Assembly: GCA_029204225.1 (NCBI GenBank)
Contig: CM055109.1
Coordinates: 43,651,054 to 43,715,053, forward strand
Direction of reading: 5' to 3'
Source: Diphasiastrum complanatum
Lineage: Eukaryota; Streptophyta; Lycopodiopsida; Lycopodiales; Lycopodiaceae
DNA: 64,000 bases
How positions within the stretch are numbered: the stretch's first letter is position 1; every line of letters starts with the position of its first letter. The position numbers and the translations under genes were made by a program. A model generated the notes under the pieces. That model worked only from the letters and a program-made list of their open reading frames with translations, was not told the origin of the DNA and searched no databases. Shown one piece after another: positions 13,384 to 26,784 of the stretch.

Positions 13384-13434
<51 letters not shown>

Positions 13435-13540
13435 AGCCATGTAACAGGCCCTCGACAATCTCGTGTTAGAGCACGTCTCCCCATAGAAAAGAATGGAGAT
13501 TCGGACAAAAGCCCCACCCGCCCCCGCGCGCATTGGCATC
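13336..13540 (-). promoter_or_regulatory. DET2 leader with CT/GA microsatellite
   Basis: Immediately upstream of the DET2 ATG, the + strand reads (TGTC)n at about 13,367-13,386 and (TC)22 at 13,387-13,431, i.e. a GA tract in the leader or promoter of the minus-strand gene. Such tracts are common in plant 5' UTRs and can bind GAGA-binding BBR/BPC factors. That it works this way here is inference. No TATA box could be placed with confidence. Confidence 0.5.
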
Positions 13541-14068
13541 GGAACAGCCTTGCATTTTGACGTCTGCCAAAAGCTATTCTGGTCTTAAAAGACACGTTCC
13601 CTAAGCATACACAATTCAAAAACTTCATTTTGACATGAGCCTATGTTTTTTTTAATTGTATAGATTCACAATAAATATATTATACACCACTTGAAACTTT
13701 GAAAAACATTGAAAACAAAATTTCACATTCATGATTTAACTTTGGGGCCTTGAAACTTGGGGGCTCATCTTTGCAATTGTACCCATCTCTACACTATCAA
13801 ACTGCATTTAGAATTTGAAAGTCAAATGTTTTATCAAACCATCATTGAAAAAAAAAGCCTGACACGCAATCCTATCGTCACAAGGCTGCATGTGAGACTC
13901 GGACTGGAGTATGGGACGGGTTGGTAAGGGCAGGTAGAAGGGCCCTGTGAAGCCACTACTCACCAAAACAAATTTATGAACATGAAGACAAAAGTTTGGC
14001 CAGATCCAGGGAAAAAGTTGAGGAACAACTCACTCTTTCTTGTCCATGGGAAGTTAAAACATGTAGAG
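13541..14068. other. Upstream of DET2, no gene recognised
   Basis: AT-rich DNA that should hold the distal DET2 promoter. No repeat or coding structure recognised. Confidence 0.4.
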
Positions 14069-14408
14069 GCCCTGAATCTAATGCAGCTAGTAAGTTGGAA
14101 CTTTGGCCAACAATGTTGAAATTTGACACATGTCATGTCTTTTAAAAGTCAATATGGACATACTTGAGAGGCCTTTCCAGTTTTGGGTTGTCAATACTTA
14201 GGTGCATAAATTTGACTTGCTACACTTTATTTTAAATCTAGTGAGGTAAGTTACTTGTATGAGTTGTAATACATGCAAAAGCCCTGAATTTAATGCGGCT
14301 GGTGAGTTGGGCCGACAATGTTGAAATTTGACACACGTCATGCCTTTCAAAAGTCAATTTGGACGTATTTGACAGGCCCTTGCAATTTTGGGTTGTTGGC
14401 ACTTATGA
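14069..14408. repeat. Imperfect direct duplication, two units about 210 bp apart
   Basis: The segment 14,069-14,200 (GCCCTGAATCTAATGC ... TTTTGGGTTGT) is repeated with substitutions and small indels at 14,281-14,408 (GCCCTGAATTTAATGC ... TTTTGGGTTGT). The spacer is unrelated. No coding potential. Confidence 0.75.
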
Positions 14409-14552
14409 CTTTCGTGTTCGCGAACATTTTCGTCAGGCAGAGGGCTAAAAGCTAGCAAAGCTTTGTAAATAGAAATGTTATGTTTCTTTAGCAATATGGT
14501 TGAGAAAAATGCTTGAAGATATTGGCATTCTGTAGCGTAAGCCCACTATGAT

Positions 14553-14761
14553 CAAGTGAGACAACAGTCAGAGTGCCATCCAGCTAGCTAAGAATCTTGT
14601 TTTCATGCACGCACAAAGCACATAGATCATTTCATTAGAGAGAAGCTGCTATGTAATGATCAAGTAACAAATATACTTACTAAGCCATTAATTGTTGATA
14701 AGTTTGAGCTTTTTAGAGAAATGCTATCTATACGTAAAATAAATTAGGACTTAAGGGAGAG
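14553..14761 (+). pseudogene. Copia RNase H C-terminal remnant plus polypurine tract
   Basis: The + frame reads DNSQSAIQLAKNLVFMHAQST, a decayed copy of the conserved Copia block DNQSAIxLAKNPVFHARTKHI at the end of pol. It is followed by stops and then the polypurine tract TTAAGGGAGAG at 14,751-14,761. All upstream Copia domains are missing. Confidence 0.65.
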
Positions 14762-15600
14762 TGTCAGAATATTAAGTCTTGTTTATCTGGACACTCGACC
14801 AATGTTACCATTTTTAGCATTTTTTTTACTTCACTCTATATGCACAGTACGTGTTAGTATTACATCCTTGACATGGATAGTAACGAGTTGGGACACACAT
14901 CCCATAATGGGATCCAACCTGCCATGCAATGGTACCCCTAAAAATACAGCTGTCTATATGCACCGTTTCTCTCCTTTTGTGAATATACTTCACGTGTGTG
15001 TTTCTTGGATTGTTGCGTACCCTCTCTTTAAGTTATTGATTAGCTTGTAAATCTAGCAAAAGTTTATTGCATGAATAATCCATGACAGCATGACCTACAC
15101 CTAATTGCCATTTCATCAATAATCTTTGAGTAGTATTTTTTGGACAAATTATCTCGTTTTAATGATATCCACTTTTCTTCAACAATGTCAAGCAAAAGAT
15201 GAATCTCAAGATCATTGCATGTATCTCCAATCCATTTGCATGCAAGGAAGACATGCATACACAAGAAATCTATGAATCTCACTAATTTTTCAGTTTTTTG
15301 CATTTGTGTGCTTGAAAGAACCACTTGTAAGTAAGCTAATTAATTTTTTGACATGTTGTTGAATACATTGTGTGTTGCTTGTTGTTAATGAGATCGATGT
15401 TGTTTGACCTGTTTCTAGTGACTTGTCAGGTGCATGATTTATAAATTGCAGGAGCATTGTTTTCAAGAAAGATGTTGCTTCCATTTTCGTGTAGGTGTGT
15501 AGTGGAACAACTATGTACAAGCAACTAACACAACAAGTGCGCAAGGTCTTGCATTTTCGGGCACTATACATTTTGGCATCAAACAACCTGGTAATATTGT
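14762..15600 (+). repeat. Probable Copia 3' LTR start
   Basis: TGTCAGAATATTAAG directly follows the polypurine tract of the RNase H remnant, as expected of a 3' LTR. The right end is not identifiable; 15,600 is an estimate. No second copy of this LTR is seen in the window. Confidence 0.45.
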
Positions 15601-15662
15601 AAATACAATTTGGTTATGTTAGTGTGAAAAATATTAGAACTAAACTAGTTAGATTTTGGTCC

Positions 15663-16775
<1,113 letters not shown>

Positions 16776-16794
16776 CTCCCCCTTAAGCTAATTA

Positions 16795-17103
16795 CTATGA
16801 ATCTGATCTACAATTGAGATTTATCATATCTACTAGGGTAGAATGTTTATCTCTAGACAATGGCTTTGCCAAAATATCAGCCAACATATTGTCTGTATGA
16901 TAGTAACTCAGTACAACATCTAGGTTCTGAACTTTCTCTCTAAGAAAATGGAACTGAACTTCTATGTGTTTAGTTCTAGCATGAGTACGTGGGTTCAGAG
17001 ATAGAGCTGTGCAGCTCTGATTGTCGCACTGGAGTATTGTTGGACCGATCTGTGAGAATTGCAAATCCTGCAGCAGCCTCCTCAGCCAAATGATCTCCTT
17101 CAC
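16795..17103 (-). pseudogene. Element A RNase H C-terminal part
   Basis: Encodes EIIWLRRLLQDL, then CDNQSCTALSLNPRTHARTK, then MLADILAKPL, the conserved end of Copia RNase H. The aspartate of CDNQS is present. It is out of frame with the RT/RNase H stretch to its right (break at 17,103-17,126). Confidence 0.85.
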
Positions 17104-17125
17104 TGTTGATGTAGCTGCAACGTAT

Positions 17126-18550
17126 TCAGATTCTGTGGAGGATAACGAAATGCATTTCTGCTTTCTGCTGTTCCATCAAATGGGTCCTCCTGCAAAGGAA
17201 ACAAATATAAACTGATGTGGATTTTCTGGTATCCACGTCTCCTGCCCAGTCTGAATCAAAATAGGTAGTTAGTGTGAGTGCAGCTTCTATGTTGCCGTTG
17301 TAATTCAAGGCATAGTGCTTTGAGGCTTGAATGTACTTCAGAACTCTTTGCAGGGCTTTCCAGTGTTGTAGGCCTAGATTGGACATGAATTGTGACAGTG
17401 TGCTCATAACATATGCAAGATCAGTTCGTGTGTAGATCATAGAGTACGTAATAGAACCTATGACTGACTGATAGGGGTACTTGCACATTTCTTGTTGATC
17501 TCCCTTCGTTCTGGGACACATGTCTTTGGATAGCTTGCATCCTGGATCCATAGGAGAATCTATAGGTTTGCAATCCTCCATGCCATATCTGCAAAGTACA
17601 TTGGTTAGGTAAGATTGTTGGCTTATAGTGATTATTCTGCTCGCACGATCTCTGCTGATCTCCATACTGAGAAAGTAATGGATTGGGCCTAAATCAGTCA
17701 TCTCAAACTCTGATGAGAGTAAGAATTTAGTTTCTAGCAGCAACTGATTTGAATTGCTAATGATTAGGGAATCATCAACGTATAATGTTATTATGACATA
17801 GCTTGGCCCTTTACGTTTGAGATATACATTAGAGTCTGCGGAGCAAGAAGTGAAATTGTGCTGCAACAAAAAACGATTTATTCTATCATATCAGGCCCTC
17901 GGAGCTTGCTTCAAATCGTATAATGCCTTATGCAATTTACATATTAGATGCTCCTTGCCTTGAATGATGTAGCCTTTTGGTTGATAGATGAATACATCTT
18001 CTTGTATATATCTGTGCAGGAATGTCGTCTGGACGTCCATTTGGTGAATGTCCAGATCTTCTACAGCAGTTATAGCCAATAAGGTACGAATAGACTGATG
18101 CTTTACCACTAGACTAAAGGTCTCAGTGTAGTCTATCCCATATACTTGTTCAAATCCTTTAACCACTAGTCTAGTTTTCCATTTGGATATTGATCCATCT
18201 GGTTTAAGCTTTAGTTTGAAGATCCACTTGGAGTTAATTGGTTTTACTCCTATAGGAGGATTGACAAGATTCCAGGTCTTGTTCTTCATTAGAGACTGAT
18301 ACTCAGCATTCATGACAGCCTTCCATTTGTCTGCATCGGGCATTGACAGAGCTTCTACTATGGTGGAAGGTTCGTCATGACTGATGAAAGCCTGAGGGAC
18401 GATGCGATTAGGTTGCGACAGACCTTCTGACTGCAGGTACTTGAGTAGACGATTCTCCTTGGTGAATGACTGAGATCGTAGCATCTTGTGGTTGAACAAT
18501 CGTGGGTCTAGGCCCATCGATGGTAAGTGGAGCCATAGGATGAACTCCAT
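17126..18550 (-). pseudogene. Element A reverse transcriptase and start of RNase H
   Basis: Two stretches (18,550-17,891 and 17,869-17,126) give the Copia RT: NKTWNLVNPP, KWIFKLKLKPDGSISKWKTR, QMDVQTTFLH (usual VKTAFLNG), DLKQAPRAW, and the catalytic LYVDDSLIIS motif, then YFDSDWAGDVDTRKS from RNase H. The two stretches are separated by a stop near 17,880. Family knowledge: this enzyme copies the element RNA into cDNA. Confidence 0.87.
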
Positions 18551-18598
18551 TGTAGGTCATTGCCTATCGATGGAGGATGGAGCTGCTATGGCATGCTC

Positions 18599-19090
18599 TT
18601 ACATTGGCTGCTTCTGCTTGAAATCGTGATACTTGTCTTCAAGAAAGACAACGTCGCGACTGACTGAGATCTGGCCCGTAACAACATCGTATACACGATA
18701 TGCTTTGTGTTCTGTTGAATAGCCGATGAAGATGTTTTTGCATCTTACTGGGTCCAGCTTCTTCCTCAAGTCAGATGGCACTTGTGCATAGCATAGACAT
18801 CTGAAAACACCTAGGTGTTTCAAGCTTGATTTGTAGCCGTAGTAGGCTTCAAACGGTGTCTTGGAATCAACTACTTTAGTGCTAGAGTAATTTTGCAGAT
18901 AGCAGGCTATAGAGATCGCTTCTGCCCAAAAGGTTTGAGGCAAATGTGCGTTGACTGTCATGGATCGTGTAGTTTCTAAGAGTGTGCAGTTCTTCCGTTT
19001 AGCTACTCCGTTCTGTTGTGGAGTGTAGCTCGTAGTAAACTGATGGTGCACGACACATGAAGATAGGTAGTCCTTCATTTCATTGGACAA
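18599..19090 (-). pseudogene. Element A integrase core, catalytic Glu changed to Lys
   Basis: The stretch starts inside the Copia integrase core, just after a LRSDSRGEYLS block (about 19,100) that holds the second catalytic aspartate, and includes YTPQQNGVAKRKN. In Copia integrases this reads NGVAERKN and the E is the third member of the D,D-35-E triad. Here the codon is AAA (Lys) at 18,998-19,000. Domains further on (FWAEAISIACYLQN, FRCLCYAQVP, FIGYSTEHKAYRVYD) are normal. The N-terminal zinc-binding part is mostly lost between 19,090 and 19,241. Confidence 0.85.
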
Positions 19091-19240
19091 GTACTCTCCT
19101 CTTGAATCAGACCGTAGGGCCTTGAGCTAACAGAAAGTGAAAAATTGTGACTCGGTATATACAAATTTCCTTCTCTGGAAGTCGGCTCAATGAATTTGTC
19201 GAAGTTTTTTAAGAAGATGAAATTTTTTTTAATCTACACA

Positions 19241-19777
19241 TTAGGAAAGTCTTTGCGTGTGAGGAAGAGTGAGGGGAGAGAGTGAAGAGGTGTAGAGTGA
19301 GGTCAGTATGGGGTCGCTTCTGAGACAACTTTTTCTTTCCACATGCATTGAATGTGACTGATGGATTTCATTTGAATTTTCATCTAAAATAGTACATCGA
19401 TTGGCAGTGAACATGGCTCTATAGCCCTGATCTGTGATCTTGCTAATAGACAATAGGTTCTTAGTTAACTTGGGTACATAAAGTACACCATTAAGCTGCC
19501 TAGTGATGCCATCAGAGAATTGTAGTCGAATAGAGCCTTGGCCTTTGACTTGATGTGAGTTGGAGCCACCAAAGAAGATATACTTTGATTCTGTAGTTGT
19601 GAGTGTAGAAAAGAGGCCCTTGTATGGCGTCATGTGCTGAGAAGCACCTGAATCGAGATACCATTGATGGGCATCTCTACTAGGTTGATCTTGTACCATC
19701 AACGCTTTATCATCATCTTGGGAACCTCTGATTGTGTCAGAGTTGCCTTCTTGCTGCTGCTGCATCTTCTTCCTCAC
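19241..19777 (-). pseudogene. Element A protease region
   Basis: Contains WYLDSGASQHMTPYK with the protease active site DSGA, followed by GVLYVPKLTKNLLSISKITD, the usual strand at the end of the Copia protease. It ends in a short unrelated tail where the pre-integrase region should begin. Confidence 0.83.
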
Positions 19778-19947
19778 TTCATTATGCTTGAGGATATGAC
19801 AATCTTTGATGTCGTGGTTGGTTCTTTTGTAGTATCTGCAAAATAGCTTGGTCTTGGACGATGATTGATTTGCTGTTGTGGTTGTGATGATGTTGGTTGT
19901 TCTGCCTTTTTCTTCTTATCCTTGAAGCCTTTCTTCTTCTTGGACTG

Positions 19948-20565
19948 CTACTTGTTTGAGTAAAGTGCCATGGATTTGGTACTCGTTGTTGTAGACAAGC
20001 TTTTTCTCCTAACTTCTTCTTGCAACAGACTTGCTGTCAATTTCGGGAGAGACAGCGTAGGAGTATTGCTAAGAAGCAGCACTAAATTGTCGTAGGAGGA
20101 TGGAAGACTAGCAAGAAGAGACATGGTAGAGTCATTTTCTGAGATAGGCGAACCTATTGCAGCCAGTTGGTTGAGCAACTGTTTGAACTCATCCAGATGG
20201 TTGCTTACTGACGTGCCTTCACTCATTCTGAGTGTCACCTTCTTCCTCAAGAAGAGACGAGTGGAAACATCTGAGGTCTCATAGATGCTTGTAAGTGTAT
20301 CCCATGTTTCTTTTGAGGTGGTGTAGTTGCATACATGAGCGATTTGTGTGTCTTTCAGGTTCAGGGATACAATGGCAAGAGCCTTGCCATCTTTTGCTTC
20401 CCAAGCTGGAAGTTGTTCGGGTTCTGCCGGTCTGGCTATGAAACCGTTGACGTATCCCCATAAATCTTTCTCGATCAAGATCATCCTCATTTTGAACTTC
20501 TACATGTGGAAGTCATCTCCATTGAATTTGTTGATGAGGCAGATCTCTGAGATTGAATCTTCCAT
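19948..20565 (-). pseudogene. Element A gag (UBN2-type)
   Basis: Gag starts at the ATG at 20,565 (MEDSISEICLINKFNGDDF) and meets an in-frame TAG at 20,500-20,502, then continues as MILIEKDLWGYVNGF, SKETWDTLTSIYETSD, LFLRKKVTLRM and PSSYDNLVLLLSN, the UBN2 core. A further stop follows at about 19,948. The knuckle just downstream (CRYYKRTNHDIKDC, near 19,820) has lost its second cysteine (usual CxxCxxxxHxxxxC). Confidence 0.85.
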
Positions 20566-20630
20566 TATAATCAAAGATAAAACACAAACTAGATGAATCA
20601 GCTCTATAGAACCAAAAACAATAAACCTGA

Positions 20631-20642
20631 GCTCTGATGCCA
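20631..20642 (-). other. Element A primer-binding site
   Basis: Minus strand TGGCATCAGAGC, one mismatch from the TGGTATCAGAGC complement of initiator tRNA-Met used by most plant Copia elements. It lies 3 bp inside the 5' LTR end at 20,646. Confidence 0.85.
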
Positions 20643-20645
20643 CTT

Positions 20646-22225
<1,580 letters not shown>

Positions 22226-23688
22226 ATGTGCACAAATCCCTATAATGTCTTGTGATAGTTAGATATATGAGTGAACCAACTAGCTTCCTATAGAGGGTAA
22301 TGTCCTCGAAGGATCTTTCATTACCTCTTATAGTGAGTTTACATTTGACTCCATCGGTGTATCACAAGATTTAGCATCTACCATATGAAATCTTTCTAAA
22401 ATAGAATTGGCACACTTCTCTTGACAAATGAAAGTAGATTGAGAAGTTCTAAATACCTCTATTCCCAAGATATAATGCAAAAAACCAAGATCATGCTCAT
22501 CAAACTGCTTTTTTAACGCAATCTTGATATCATCAATATCTTAATTGTTGCCTCCACTCAAAATGATATCATCCACAGATTAGAAGAATGGTAACATCAT
22601 CTCCAACAAATCTATAGTAAAGTGAATGATCATACTCACTCATCATGAAATTTTGAGAAAGTAGAAAGATGTTAAGCTTAGCATACCAACTCCTTGGTGC
22701 TTGCTTAAGTCCATACAAACACTTTTGTAGAAAACACACATGATTAGGCTTGCCATGTGAAATGGAGCCCTTGGGTTGCTCCATAAACACCTCCTCCTCA
22801 ACATCACCATTCAAGAATGCATTTGTGATATCCAATTGCCATAGTCCCATCTAAAAAGTGTTTCAAGAGAAATAATGACTCGAATGCTTACCATCTTTGC
22901 CATGGGTGCAAAGGTCTCATTATAGTCAATTCCATACTCTTGAGCATATCCTTTTGCCACCAACATTGCTTTGTATTTATTGATTGATCTGTCCCGGTTT
23001 GTCTTTACCTTGAAGATCCACTTGCATCCAATAGCCTTCTTGTCCTTTGGAAATTCTACCAATCTCCATTGTGATCCATTTTGTTCAGATCCACTCCTCT
23101 TTTTGTCTTGCTTCATCTACACATGCAGGTTCATCAAAAGAGGTTAGGAAAGCATAGATTGTACCACCAAAAACTCGCTTACCTTTTTCATCATAAGTGA
23201 GCCTCAAAGGTCGTTGCCTTTGCCTTGATGTCCTCCTTGGCTTTTCATTTGAAGTAGGCTCTTCAACATCAACATCCAAAGTATCATCAATCTCATCAAA
23301 ATCAAGAATGTTAGATCCAACATCCACACCACTACTTGAAGAAGATTATGGAAAGGTTCCCTCATAAAAAATGACATCTCTCACAATGACCACTTTCTTA
23401 GCTGAAGGAATATAAACTTTGTAAGCCTAGTTCACCTCACTATAACCAGCAAATATACCTTTCTTTGAATCCAATACCACACTCGGCCATCTATTTCATA
23501 GAAAATTAGCACACAACAAGGCTTGATCCCAAAAGGATTTAGGAAGATTTGCACCTAACCTCATGGCCTTGGCTCCTTTACATAAGGTTATATTCTTCCT
23601 CTCGGCCACTCCATTTTGTAGTGGTGTCCTTGGGCTTGTGTAATCCCTCTTGATCGCATCACAAAATGCTTTGATCTTGGTAGAAATG
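22226..23688 (-). pseudogene. Copia pol fragment, element-E-like (copy 1)
   Basis: From right to left: integrase core end (NGVAERKNITLCKGAKAMRL, about 23,600), the linker (DDTLDVDVEEPTSNEKPRR), RT start (GCKWIFKVKTNRD, KGYAQEYGIDYNETFAP), LDITNAFLNGDVEEEVFM, YGLKQAPRSWY, and decayed RT beyond the catalytic site down to 22,226, where element A begins. Multiple frameshifts. About 120 bp of integrase is deleted near 23,480 compared with the copy at 37.8-38.8 kb. Closest relative in the window is element E. Confidence 0.85.
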
Positions 23689-23895
23689 TGTCTTAAATCG
23701 AGAGTTAGCTCAAGCGGGTGCGTGTAGGATCCGAAGCCCCACAGTAGCAGAATAATCAAGATGAATGATTCATATAGATGAGCAAATGAACGATACAGTA
23801 GTGGGACTAAAATTGCACTCTGATTAATATCAACAATGAGTACTATTGCTTGAAGTGATAACTTTAGCTTGTTGAGCATGGTTACGCTGGCTGCA
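23689..23895 (-). repeat. Partial LTR of the element-C family, fused to the pol fragment
   Basis: Starts TGTCTTAAATCGAGAG at 23,689 and matches about 200 bp of the LTR of element C (38,808 and 42,066), then stops near 23,895. It joins the integrase remnant at exactly the same base as in the 38,807/38,808 copy. Confidence 0.8.
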
Positions 23896-24203
23896 GAAAC
23901 TCTTCTGCCGACGTCATCATATCATATCAAGAAGCTATACTTCATAGTACTTGTTTGATCTTCCTGGTCCTTTGGAGCGCGCAGAGTTTTGTGTCGCGAA
24001 TAGTTTCGTGTCATTTGACCTTCTCCTATTGTTCGTGCATTAGTTGCCTTCTGTTCGTTGCACAGTGCCTTTATGCTGCAGACCTTTGCATTTTTCCAAA
24101 AGACACTTTCGCGATTTTGAGGGCAGTAAAATGCGAAATACTCGAAGGTAGGCCTGAAAAATATTTCTAAGGCATTTAGAAACTGTCGTCTTTTTTCACA
24201 ACT
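23896..24203. other. Unassigned, probable rearrangement junction
   Basis: No coding potential recognised. It lies between the element-C LTR scrap and the plus-strand Gypsy 3' end and may contain one breakpoint of the inversion proposed for this region. Confidence 0.35.
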
Positions 24204-24880
24204 TTGATGGATCATATGGTGGCGATGGGACATGATTTCAACAACCTCCAACAAACAATCAAAGCTCGCCATTTCAAGGACCGTCTCAAGTGCCAACAGC
24301 TCCACCACCAACCATTCCTTAGGGCACTGGTGGTACTTCCTCCCAACACCATTTCACTTCTATGGCTTCTAACCCCATCGAGACAAATAACTTTCCTTTT
24401 CCAAGACAATTCTCTCCCGAATCCCAATGCATTGTTGCATCTAACTCTTCACCTCCTCTATCCCCTGAATCCGATCCAAAAATTGAAAATGCCTTAGTTG
24501 TTGAAGCACCAACAATAAGAGACCGGATCTCTCCAACTGCACCGAGCAAGGATCACCTCATCTCCCCCGAGTTCGCAGATATTAGCAAGCCCTTGCAGAT
24601 TGAAACGGATCACATCAATGTTGTGCGTCTTTATTACCGAGCAGCCCTCACTTCAGCATTGCACGTTGATATGGTGGAGCTATGGAAAATCCACGAATTC
24701 TTGCAAGGCATGCTCCATTATTACAAACAACTACCATTCCTCAATAAATTACGTTGGCAGATGATGGAAGGTATCGGCAACAAAATTTACCAATCCCGAC
24801 AACAACAATCTCGCCTCCAAGAAGCTCAAAAAATCCAGGACGAAAAATCTTCGATTGGTGTGGGACCACCAATCCAATAA
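24204..24880 (+). pseudogene. 3'-terminal ORF portion of a Gypsy-type element
   Basis: The main frame 24,362-24,880 encodes 172 residues ending just before a polypurine tract and LTR. It is proline/serine-rich at first (SPPLSPESDPKIE), then predicted helical with many Gln (QSRQQQSRLQEAQKIQ). No conserved domain recognised. Upstream stops (about 24,230-24,310) show the 5' part is broken. It may be the C-terminal part of the extra ORF seen at 29.4-30.5 kb; that link is inference. Confidence 0.45.
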
Positions 24881-24892
24881 GGAGGGGGATAA

Positions 24893-25804
24893 TGTTAGCA
24901 ACTGTGCAAACACAGAGAAAATATAAAAAAAGAAATAAAACTTCGTGGCATGTGTTTTGTAAGCCTACATATGAGTATTTGCCATTAAACTTCTACTAGC
25001 AATTGTGCAAACACAGAGAAAATATAAAAAATAAAATAAAACTCCGTGGCATGTGTTTTGCAAGCTCACGTATGAGTATTTGCCAATAAACTTCTACTAT
25101 GACATGTGTTTTGTAAGTTCATGGGCAGAAGCTTAAAATAATAAAATAACTTAAACTTAGGATTAGAACTTAGATTTAAGAAACTTAAGCTTAGAAATAT
25201 TTGTCTTAAGTTATCTTAAGTTTCAAAGTTAGAAACTTTTAAAGTTCTAAGTCCTAAGTTAGGAGTCCTAGAATGGCTAGTTTTAAATTAATCCCATAAG
25301 TTAGTAAATACTTATGGAAGACCCTCCTTGCTATAAAAGGAGAGGTATTTGCCATGTACACAACACTTTTGAGATTAAGCTATCTTGCTCTCTAATTTTG
25401 AGGCTATCATTCTATTTCATTTGTGTTCCCTTTTGGAAGGTGCATAGCTTGAGGGAAGGTGCTCGGGCCTCCTCTTGTCTCCTTCTCATTGGTGTGTATT
25501 GTGGCATGTGTTTATTTGTTGATAATTTGGTTAGCTGCAATCTACTATTTCTACCTCCCTTTTGGGTGTTAATTTAGGATCTAGTTCAGTAACCTTGCTA
25601 GTTGGGTAAGCCTTAGTAAGGATTTATTGTTGTTTTAGATAGTTTCATTTCAATTCCGATTGGATAAGCCTTAGTGCTTCCGTCCTTGTTATCTATTTCC
25701 GTTTGAAGCTTTTTGTAGATTCTTAAAGGGTGGACGATCCTCTCTATACTACACCACATCGTGAGTAGATCTAGCCCTCGCATAAACAAGATTTACTTCC
25801 AACA
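24893..25804 (+). repeat. Gypsy-type LTR (3' end of element)
   Basis: 912 bp, TGTTAGCAAC ... CTTCCAACA, preceded by the purine tract AAGGAGGGGGATAA. Its first about 230 bp hold an imperfect tandem duplication of about 115 bp (AGCAAyTGTGCAAACACAG ...). An inverted relative lies at about 34,680-35,576. Directly after its 3' end, CAGAT leads into Copia RNase H sequence, so it was inserted in a Copia pol. Confidence 0.85.
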
Positions 25805-25951
25805 CAGATGCAAAGCTCTTAACAAAAAGAGGTTGACTTGCAGTACTGCCGAACGCAAGGTATGACAGCAAATATTTTTATGCACACAAGAAATTTTGTG
25901 CAGAACTAAGTTTGACGATCAAAGCATTCATGGATTCAGATTAAGGGGGAG
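25805..25951 (+). pseudogene. Copia RNase H tail and polypurine tract
   Basis: Begins CAGATGCAAAGCTCTTAAC, continuing the RNase H sequence that reads CAGAAGCAAAGCTCTCAAC in the copy at 42.5 kb (protein KALNKEVDL). It ends with the polypurine tract TTAAGGGGGAG (25,941-25,951). It is the downstream half of a pol gene interrupted by the Gypsy LTR. Confidence 0.8.
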
Positions 25952-26640
25952 TGTTGGATTATTCTCCTAATTATCGACTAATCGATCTTCTAATCTTCAT
26001 CCACTTATTATCCAACTCTGTAGTTTTATGCATGTTTCTACACAGTCTACAGAAATACACGAAAATTGCTCACAGGTGGATTTCACAAATAGTAATTTCT
26101 AGGAAGTGCTAACTGGACAAATGCCAGCTCACTATGGCCAACTGGTCATTAAGATTTATGACCTAATCAGCTGTCCTACTGGATTAGCCACATTTTCTTA
26201 GTATAAATAGATGATCCTATTTTTATTAGTTTGTATCACATAGCAGCTCTCTCAAGCTTTCAAGCTTGAACACTCTTGAGCATTCTAGCTAAGTTCTCTA
26301 GAGTTCTTTTGGTAATATTTAAATAAAAGCTCGCTCTCACACATGTCTTAACCTTATAATTTTGTAACTTTGAGTAAAGTTGAAACAATGTCCAACTTTA
26401 TACTCATGATATGGACAAAATTAGACTCACCTAACTTGGCAATGACTACTTGTTGCGACATGGATAACAATTGAGAGTAAGAGTTTTGCTATTAGCGCTT
26501 ACTGCTTATCAGTGAAAGTGCAAATCAGACAGAATTTTCAGAGATAGCTTAGAGTACGCGGTTTCTATCCACAATTCTCGTGTGCTCATCATTTTGTTGA
26601 ATCAATCTATCATTTATCACGTTCAATATCATGTCAGAAT
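25952..26640 (+). repeat. Copia 3' LTR
   Basis: TGTTGGATTATTC starts right after the polypurine tract. A TATA-like AGTATAAATAGA at about 26,200 fits the LTR promoter. The right end is not sharp and is estimated at about 26,640. Confidence 0.65.
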
Positions 26641-26784
26641 CTCTGTGATCTCATATTGCTTTTGTCTAATAATTCAATTCTTCATTGTTTGGCTACATAA
26701 TCACTTTAACTCTGATGATTTCAAAATGAGTTGCTAAAAGATTGAATGTGACTCTTGTCATTATGTTTGGTTCAAAATTGATAG

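Noticed and set aside
13336-13539. Longer DET2 start at 13,539 giving 321 residues
   Set aside because: The extra 68 residues come largely from the GA repeat and have no counterpart in DET2 proteins; MEDEKWYW at 13,335 fits the family length.
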